Assembly: GCA_016285075.1 (NCBI GenBank)
Contig: JAEEQB010000006.1
Span: forward strand, 42,438 to 106,437
DNA length: 64,000 nt
Reading direction: 5' to 3'
Origin: Prevotella sp.
Lineage (GTDB): Bacteria; Bacteroidota; Bacteroidia; Bacteroidales; Bacteroidaceae
Shown here: positions 58,761 to 64,000 of the stretch, piece after piece
How positions within the stretch are numbered: the stretch's first letter is position 1
Layout: each line of letters begins with the position of its first letter
The notes under the pieces: generated by a model
Told to the model about the DNA's origin: nothing
Seen by the model: only the letters and a program-made list of their open reading frames with translations
Databases searched by the model: none
Program-made: the position numbers and the translations under genes

Positions 58761-59381
58761 ATGCATATCGCAGTAGCAGGAAACATCGGCAGCGGCAAGA
58801 CCACGCTGACACGCCTCTTGGCCCATCGGTACGGATGGACCCCAAGGTATGAACCCGTAGACAACAATCCCTATCTGGCTGACTTCTATGCCGACATGCC
58901 CCGATGGTCGTTCAATCTACAGATCTACTTCCTCAACAAACGCTTCAAGGAGGTGGTGGAGATATCCAAGTCGACGGAAACCATCATCCAAGACCGCACC
59001 ATTTTCGAGGATGCCTGCATCTTCGCACCCAATCTCCACGGGCAGGGCATGATGAGCGACCGTGACTTCGACAACTACACGGACCTGTTCAACCTCATGA
59101 TGTCGCTTGTAAGACTGCCCGACCTCATGATTTACATCCGTTCTTCCATACCCACACTGGTGGCACAGATCCAGAAGCGCGGACGCGACTATGAGCAGAC
59201 CATGCGTCTGGATTACCTCCAGGGTCTGGAGCGCCGCTATGAGGAGTGGATCAGCGACTACAAGGGCCAGCTCATCATCATCGACGGAGACCACTGCAAG
59301 TTCGGCGAGAACCCTGAAGACCTGAAGCAGGTCACCGACATGATCGATGCCAAGCTCTACGGACTGTTCCCGATGGAATGA
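58761..59381 (+). CDS. Deoxynucleoside kinase (second of a tandem pair)
   Basis: 206 residues, same length and plan as the upstream gene: AGNIGSGKTTL at 6-16, DNNPYLADFY, RWSFNLQIYFL, IIQDRTIFEDACIFA and IQKRGRDYEQT. Differences gather after the DRT motif (FAPNLHGQGMMS instead of FMENNHDMGNLS), which would be expected to tune base choice. The 43-base gap has no clear promoter. The stop overlaps the ComEC-like ATG in ATGA. Confidence 0.9.
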   Translation: MHIAVAGNIGSGKTTLTRLLAHRYGWTPRYEPVDNNPYLADFYADMPRWSFNLQIYFLNKRFKEVVEISKSTETIIQDRTIFEDACIFAPNLHGQGMMSDRDFDNYTDLFNLMMSLVRLPDLMIYIRSSIPTLVAQIQKRGRDYEQTMRLDYLQGLERRYEEWISDYKGQLIIIDGDHCKFGENPEDLKQVTDMIDAKLYGLFPME

Positions 59382-60844
59382 ACCAGATGGAAGCCCCTTT
59401 GCTGCGTATTGCCCTCTGCCTGATAGCAGGTATCGTGATGGGCGATGCGTTGACAGTACAGTTTCCATGGATGCCCGTGTTTGTGGGCATGGCAGCCGCA
59501 ACGTGGCTGGCAAGGAAATGGGCGCAGGTGCAGTCGCTGCTCATCTGCCTGAGTTTCGTGGTGCTGGGGGCACTGCTGGCAGGACAGCAGAAGGAGAAGC
59601 TGCAGGCAACGTGGCCAGAAGGGGAAGCACGCTACGAGGCAGTGATCATGAGCGAGCCGGTAGAGAAGCCCAAGACCGTCGCAGTGGATCTGCTGCTCAC
59701 AAAAAGCAGGCGGAAGGTGAAGGGATACATCCACAAAGACGAACGCAGCCGAGCCTTACGCTTGGGTGACGGACTGCACATACAATCGAGAATCAGCGAG
59801 AACAGCTCCTGGCGGCGTGGTTCCTTTGACTATCGCCGTTATCTGGAGACCCACGGCTTTACGGGAACCACGTTCATTGCGGGATGGAACTGGCAGCATG
59901 CAACAGTCTCGCTGAGGGAATTGTCCTATCTGGAGCGCAGCCGCCTGTTCTTCCTGCAACAGCGCAGCCGTCTGCTCAAGTGCTTTGCGGCACAAGGGCT
60001 CGAGAACGATGAATATGCCGTAGTGGCTGCAATGGCCTTAGGCGACAAATCGGTGCTGACGAAGGAGTTGAAGGATATGTATTCGCTGACAGGTGCCTCA
60101 CACGTGCTGGCATTGAGCGGACTCCACTTAGGAATCATCTACATGCTGCTGTCAGTGCTCGTCGTGGGACGGCGCTGGAGAATGGCATCCCAGCTGTTGG
60201 TGATACTGAGCATCTGGGCCTATGTGTTTCTCGTGGGGCTACCCGTCAGCGTGGTACGCTCGGCAGTGATGCTGACGGTCTATGCCCTGCTGTCATTAGG
60301 CCACAGGCAGAAGATGTCTGTCAACGTGCTGGCATTCACCGCCATTGTCATGCTCTGCTGCAATCCGATGGCGCTCTTCGACGTGGGCTTCCAGCTGTCC
60401 TTCATGGCCGTGTTCGCCATCCTGCTGTTCATGCCGCTGCTGGAAGGAGCGATTCCTCGGAAGTTCCTGCTCACTCACCGTCTTGTAAACTGGCTTTGGG
60501 CCATGGTCTGCATCTCGCTTTCCGCGCAAACAGGCGTGGCGCCACTCATAGCATTCTACTTCGGCCGTTTCTCCACTTGGTTCCTGCTCACCAACTTCAT
60601 CGTGGTGCCTGCTGCCACGCTGATCCTCTATCTGTCGCTTTTGGTACTGCTGATTCCTTCGTGCGCAATGCTATTGATATATGCTGTCCGCGCGCTGAAC
60701 TACATACTGTCCCAGATAGCCTCCCTACCCCTTGCCAGCATAGACGGCCTGCAACCCTCCATGTGGCAAGTGGCGCTGATGTATATCGTCATCGGCGCCG
60801 TCTGGCTATGGCTCAAGAAAACGGCTATTCGAGCTCCTGAGTGA
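59378..60844 (+). CDS. ComEC/Rec2-family membrane protein without metallo-beta-lactamase part
   Basis: 488 residues. N-terminal DUF4131-like region with two helices and a small OB-like domain (RLGDGLHIQSRIS, WRRGSFDYRRYLETHGFTGT), then the competence core with LALSGLHLGIIYMLL, GLPVSVVRSAVML and DVGFQLSFMAVFAIL. ComEC normally carries DNA across the inner membrane in transformation; the C-terminal beta-lactamase-like domain is missing, as in many Bacteroidetes members. Starts within the kinase stop; its end overlaps the convergent cdaA by 20 bases. Confidence 0.88.
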   Translation: MNQMEAPLLRIALCLIAGIVMGDALTVQFPWMPVFVGMAAATWLARKWAQVQSLLICLSFVVLGALLAGQQKEKLQATWPEGEARYEAVIMSEPVEKPKTVAVDLLLTKSRRKVKGYIHKDERSRALRLGDGLHIQSRISENSSWRRGSFDYRRYLETHGFTGTTFIAGWNWQHATVSLRELSYLERSRLFFLQQRSRLLKCFAAQGLENDEYAVVAAMALGDKSVLTKELKDMYSLTGASHVLALSGLHLGIIYMLLSVLVVGRRWRMASQLLVILSIWAYVFLVGLPVSVVRSAVMLTVYALLSLGHRQKMSVNVLAFTAIVMLCCNPMALFDVGFQLSFMAVFAILLFMPLLEGAIPRKFLLTHRLVNWLWAMVCISLSAQTGVAPLIAFYFGRFSTWFLLTNFIVVPAATLILYLSLLVLLIPSCAMLLIYAVRALNYILSQIASLPLASIDGLQPSMWQVALMYIVIGAVWLWLKKTAIRAPE

Positions 60845-61601
60845 GGAAGCCCTCCAATTGTTCGGCAGAAAGGCGCAGCCGCAGCTCCCCCCGAATGGCA
60901 GCCGAGATACCTCCTGTCTCCTCGGAAACCACCACAGCAATGGCATCGCTCTCCTGAGTGATGCCCAAGGCAGCACGGTGGCGCAGACCCAGCTCCTTGG
61001 GAATGTCAAGGTTGTGACTGACGGGAAGAATGCAGCCTGCAGCCTTGACACGGAGCTTGGAGATAATGACGGCTCCGTCATGAAGGGGCGAGTTCTTGAA
61101 GAACAGATTCTCCAAAAGGCGCTGGTTGATGTTCGCATCGATGGTCTCGCCAGTGGCAACGATGTCGTCGAGGGGTGTAGCCCGTTCAATGACTATCAGA
61201 GCGCCCACCTTCTGCCTGGACATGTTCATGCAGCCCATGACGATCGGTACAATGGCGGCCTTCACTTCACGCCGTTCCTTTTCCACGGTGCTGGCAGACG
61301 AGAGCATCTGCCTGAGGGTGCGTATCTGCCGGTGTCCACCCAGGTTGTAGAGGAACTTGCGTATCTCGTCCTGAAAGAGCACGATGACTGCGATAACACC
61401 TACAGACACCAACTGGTCCATGATGCGTCCGAGCAGCTTCATCTCGAGGATCTGCGAGACAAAGAGCCATACAAGGACGAAGATCATGATGCCTGTGAAC
61501 ACATTGAGTGAACGCGACTCACGCATGAGCCGATAGACATAGTAGAGCATCAGCGCGACAAGCAGGATGTCTATGAAGTCTTTGGGGCTGAATTCAAACA
61601 T
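60825..61601 (-). CDS. cdaA: Diadenylate cyclase CdaA
   Basis: Makes cyclic di-AMP from two ATP at the inner membrane. 258 residues: three N-terminal membrane helices (to about 75, including IDILLVALMLYYVYRLM and VGVIAVIVLF), then the DAC domain with FFKNSPLHDGAVII (DGA motif) and GLRHRAALGITQ (RHR motif). No YbbR regulator gene is visible nearby. It follows folP by 12 bases, a linkage usual in Bacteroidetes. Confidence 0.95.
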   Translation of the reverse strand: MFEFSPKDFIDILLVALMLYYVYRLMRESRSLNVFTGIMIFVLVWLFVSQILEMKLLGRIMDQLVSVGVIAVIVLFQDEIRKFLYNLGGHRQIRTLRQMLSSASTVEKERREVKAAIVPIVMGCMNMSRQKVGALIVIERATPLDDIVATGETIDANINQRLLENLFFKNSPLHDGAVIISKLRVKAAGCILPVSHNLDIPKELGLRHRAALGITQESDAIAVVVSEETGGISAAIRGELRLRLSAEQLEGFLTQELE

Positions 61602-61613
61602 TGATCGCTTCTG

Positions 61614-62420
61614 TTATCTGTTCACTGTTTTATTGGTTTTCATCTCTTCCACCAGTCTTACACACTCCACGGCCTGACGGACATCGTGGACGCGCAGGAT
61701 GCTGGCGCCCTTGGCTAGTGCAAGGGTGTTGAGCACGGTAGTGCCGTTGAGCGAAGCCTCGGGCGTCACGTCCAGGAGCTTGTAGATCATGGATTTTCGC
61801 GATACCCCCACAAGGATCGGCAGTCCCAGGACAGCGAGCCTGGGAAGGGCATCAAGAACCTCATAGTTCTGCCCCAGGGTCTTGCCGAAGCCGAAGCCGG
61901 GATCCAAAATGATGTCCTTCTGTCCGAAGTCGCGCAACTGCTGTACTGCTGCAGCAAAGGTGAGGAGCATGCTTCTCAGGTCAGGCTGCTGCGAAGTAAG
62001 CACATAGGGCACACCCATCTTCGCAACAAGCCGGAACATATCGGCAGAGCCTCCGCTGACGTCGTTGATGATGTCTGCGCCGAACTCCTCCACAGCCATG
62101 CGAGCCACATCAGGACGGAAGGTGTCGACAGAGAGCACCGCGTCGGGCAGCGTACGCCGTACCACGGCCAGCGCCATGCGCAGCCGCTGCATCTCATCGG
62201 CCTGGGCCACAGGTTCACTGCCAGGACGTGTAGAGCAGGCTCCCACATCGACGATGGTACCTCCCTCCTCAGCTATCTGACGACAGCGTAGGGCTGTTTC
62301 CTCCTCGGTCTGCACACGGCATCCGGCAAAGAAAGAGTCTGGTGTCGCATTGACGATACCCATTACCTGTGGTACAGACAGATCCATCAGGCTTCCCTTA
62401 ACGTTGAGTGTATATTCCAT
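61614..62420 (-). CDS. folP: Dihydropteroate synthase
   Basis: Joins p-aminobenzoate to 6-hydroxymethyl-dihydropterin diphosphate in folate synthesis; the sulfonamide target. 268 residues. Motifs: VMGIVNATPDSFF (diphosphate loop), VDVGACSTRPGSE, SVDTFRPDVA, INDVSGG, ILDPGFGFGKT, and VGVSRKSMIYK near the end, with RVHDVRQ. ATG 62420 and a -7 box at 62452-62460. cdaA lies 12 bases downstream. Confidence 0.96.
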   Translation of the reverse strand: MEYTLNVKGSLMDLSVPQVMGIVNATPDSFFAGCRVQTEEETALRCRQIAEEGGTIVDVGACSTRPGSEPVAQADEMQRLRMALAVVRRTLPDAVLSVDTFRPDVARMAVEEFGADIINDVSGGSADMFRLVAKMGVPYVLTSQQPDLRSMLLTFAAAVQQLRDFGQKDIILDPGFGFGKTLGQNYEVLDALPRLAVLGLPILVGVSRKSMIYKLLDVTPEASLNGTTVLNTLALAKGASILRVHDVRQAVECVRLVEEMKTNKTVNR

Positions 62421-62451
62421 ATCCTTATGGCTGCTGATTAGCTTTGCGAGG

Positions 62452-62460
62452 GCAAAGGTA
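62452..62460 (-). promoter_or_regulatory. -7 box of folP
   Basis: Minus-strand TACCTTTGC, about 32 bases before the folP ATG. Confidence 0.65.
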
Positions 62461-62600
62461 GTGAAAATAGAGCGAAATACACGTTTTTTATTGTTAATTT
62501 TAGTTGCGTAATTGTATTCCTTTGAAGTTCATGCGTTGCAAATGATCAAGCACGGGCTGACGAAGTTCTTTGCCTGCAGAGAAAGTTTTCTTGAAAATGT

Positions 62601-62631
62601 TTTGTAGTATGAAGATAATGTTGTATTTTTG
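62601..62631 (+). promoter_or_regulatory. Promoter of the lipoprotein at 62668
   Basis: TTTG (62601-62604), 19 bases, TATTTTTG (62624-62631); ATG 36 bases on. Confidence 0.6.
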
Positions 62632-62667
62632 TAGCGTCGTTTTACAATAGCCCCAAACGAGCAATCA

Positions 62668-63504
62668 ATGAAAAAGAACATTTTACTCTATGTAGTCGTC
62701 GCAGCCCTGGCATGCGCCTGTTCATCGGAACTGCCGAAAGAAGTGAATATCCAGAAAGAAGACGTGGAATATGGCGGCAATGCCTTCCTGCACTTCAACC
62801 TGGGCGAAGAAGTCAAGCTACTCACCTCACAGAATTCCGAGAACCCTTCCCAATGGACCATCCAGGCCGTTGTGCCCATACACAAGGTCACCGATACACC
62901 CCTCGAACAGCTGACCATCGACATCATACCCTCTGACGAAGAGGGTGCCCGTCTGCGTGACGGTTTTGCACTGCAGTGCGAAGACCTGCCGGGGCTGCTG
63001 CCAGCCATCAATGCCAGCAAAGAGGTGGACCTTTCCATCAAGTTCTCTGTCATGGACCAAAAGGCGAAATACATGACGTCCGACGAGCTAGCTCAGCTGC
63101 TGGATCATACGAAGAAGCTGCGTATGGTGTTCATTGCCAAGACCAACGAAGAGCCTACGGCTACTCCTGCAAAAGACGTTGCCACGCCTGCTGCACCCGC
63201 CAAGACTGAAGCTGCGATGCCCGCTGCCAAGACTCCCGCTACCAAGAAACCTGAAACGCCGCCAGCACCCAGAGAGCCGATGACTCTCCAAGGCCTCTTC
63301 AGCAGGTACAATGTCCACGGAATGCTTTCCCAGTACGAGCAGGCACTGAAACGAGGCGACAAGAAAGGTGCCAAGCAGATAGAAGACAGGCTTTGGGAAA
63401 TAGAGAAGCGTGTCAAGGCCAACCAGTCCATTCCAGAGCAGCTGCGCAGCAGTTTCGTGAGTTACATTGAGAAGACCGAAGACGAAATCGAAGACCGCTA
63501 CTAA
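62668..63504 (+). CDS. Lipoprotein of unknown function with Ala/Pro/Thr linker
   Basis: 278 residues, lipobox LACAC at about 14-18. The N-terminal domain (about 25-165) is a beta-sandwich-like segment: AFLHFNLGEEVKLLTSQNSE and WTIQAVVPIHKVTD. A low-complexity linker (about 170-205, repeats like ATPAAPAKTEAAMPAAKTPA) leads to a helical C-terminal part (LFSRYNVHGMLSQYEQALKR, LWEIEKRVKANQSIPEQL). I recognise no family. Stands alone with its own promoter. Confidence 0.8.
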   Translation: MKKNILLYVVVAALACACSSELPKEVNIQKEDVEYGGNAFLHFNLGEEVKLLTSQNSENPSQWTIQAVVPIHKVTDTPLEQLTIDIIPSDEEGARLRDGFALQCEDLPGLLPAINASKEVDLSIKFSVMDQKAKYMTSDELAQLLDHTKKLRMVFIAKTNEEPTATPAKDVATPAAPAKTEAAMPAAKTPATKKPETPPAPREPMTLQGLFSRYNVHGMLSQYEQALKRGDKKGAKQIEDRLWEIEKRVKANQSIPEQLRSSFVSYIEKTEDEIEDRY

Positions 63505-63734
63505 CGTATAGCTCTGGCACACCCGAGAAGGCTACAGCCTATAACCCATGGTCATAATAAGCCTTACGACAACGGATTACACGGACTGTAATGATGAGTT
63601 CTTACGACCACTAATTACGCTGATTACACTAAATAACTGACAACGACTTGTCTCTCGCTTCGCTTGATGGTAAATACCCGTGACTGAATTTCAATCAGTT
63701 AGGTTAGTTTCATGCCCGACACACGCAAAAAAAC

Positions 63735-63764
63735 AGCCGAAAGTTTTGCGCTTTCGGCTTTTTT
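63735..63764 (+). terminator. Intrinsic terminator
   Basis: AGCCGAAAG (63735-63743), loop TTTTGCG, CTTTCGGCT (63751-63759), then TTTTT. A textbook hairpin 230 bases after the lipoprotein stop; the 63505-63734 stretch before it holds only degenerate ATTAC-type repeats. Confidence 0.88.
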
Positions 63765-63776
63765 GTGTACATTTGC
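63745..63776 (+). promoter_or_regulatory. Promoter of the Rpn-type gene, overlapping the terminator
   Basis: TTTG (63745-63748) lies in the terminator loop; after 19 bases comes TACATTTGC (63768-63776). Confidence 0.7.
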
Positions 63777-63798
63777 AGCCAACAAGAACAGTTTCAGC

Positions 63799-64000
63799 AT
63801 GGAAGAGCTTATAGGCAGATACATCAACCCTTACACCGACTACGGCTTCAAGTACCTTTTTGGCACTGAGCCCAACAAGGAGTTCACCCTTGACCTCATC
63901 AACGCACTGCTGCGGGGCAAGGAGGTCATCAAGTCTCTCACGCTGTTGCCTTCTGAGCAGCTGGGTGACACACAGGAGGATCGCCGTGCCGTGTTCGATG
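63799..64000 (+). CDS. Rpn-family PD-(D/E)XK nuclease/transposase, 5' part only
   Basis: The first 67 residues run to the window end. MEELIGRYINPYTDYGFKYL and FGTEPNKEFTLDLINALL are the standard opening of the PDDEXK_2/Rpn recombination-promoting nuclease family, abundant in Prevotella and often mislabelled as transposase. The catalytic Asp/Glu motif is further right and cannot be checked. ATG 63799 is 22 bases behind its -7 box. Confidence 0.88.
   Translation, partial: MEELIGRYINPYTDYGFKYLFGTEPNKEFTLDLINALLRGKEVIKSLTLLPSEQLGDTQEDRRAVFD

Overview
The window looks like a chromosomal contig from a Bacteroidales bacterium close to Prevotella/Segatella. The evidence is the gene order tig-clpP-clpX-recQ and guaB-PpiC-PpiC-OstA-mutL, the many lipoproteins with BACON, DUF4249 or FGE-type domains, TonB-dependent receptors, GH97 and GH127 glycosidases, Prevotella-like C-terminal tails, and promoters of the Bacteroidetes type (-7 TAnnTTTG with a -33 TTTG 19-20 bases upstream). 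I saw no rRNA or tRNA gene and no CRISPR array.

Layout. 1-14.8 kb is a conserved minus-strand housekeeping block: phenylacetate-CoA ligase (cut by the edge), mutL, an OstA/LptA-like protein, two PpiC/SurA-like chaperones, guaB, recQ, clpX, clpP and tig. 15-22.6 kb (plus) holds threonine aldolase, a membrane protein, a lipoprotein with a beta-propeller and a CxxCH haem motif, a flotillin, a MATE exporter and a cyclophilin. 22.6-27.6 kb is accessory: a 55-bp triple tandem repeat, a small Cys-rich protein with a run of hairpins behind it, a decayed insertion sequence with four copies of its terminal repeat, and a VapE-like helicase gene. 27.7-28.5 kb is rsmA. 28.5-37 kb is a surface-protein cluster: a BACON lipoprotein, an unknown lipoprotein, an about 1283-residue lipoprotein with 11 BACON-like repeats and an FGE-type domain, a TonB-dependent receptor whose start lies inside that gene, and a DUF4249 lipoprotein.

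37-43 kb carries a small lipoprotein with asd (minus), a gene-free kilobase with two unrelated 22-bp tandem arrays, then MATE-prmC-recX-xerD. 43-54 kb is a glycan-related cluster without SusC/SusD: GH127, two tandem DUF6055-like proteins with HExxH, a secreted protein with two carbohydrate-binding-like modules, and a SusB-like GH97. 54-57 kb is a thiamine uptake operon: TPP riboswitch, TonB receptor, PnuC-type permease. 57-64 kb holds an AEC transporter (minus) divergent from two tandem deoxynucleoside kinases and a ComEC-like membrane protein, then cdaA and folP (minus), an unknown lipoprotein, and the start of an Rpn-type PD-(D/E)XK protein at the right edge.

The genes pair into recognisable functions: envelope biogenesis and proteostasis (OstA, SurA-like, tig/clpXP), thiamine import under TPP control, nucleoside salvage, and polysaccharide use. 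The least explained parts are the BACON/FGE/TonB cluster, the flotillin cluster, the accessory zone around the insertion sequence, and a recurring arrangement in which an ATG sits only 4-5 bases behind a -7 box, which suggests leaderless mRNAs.
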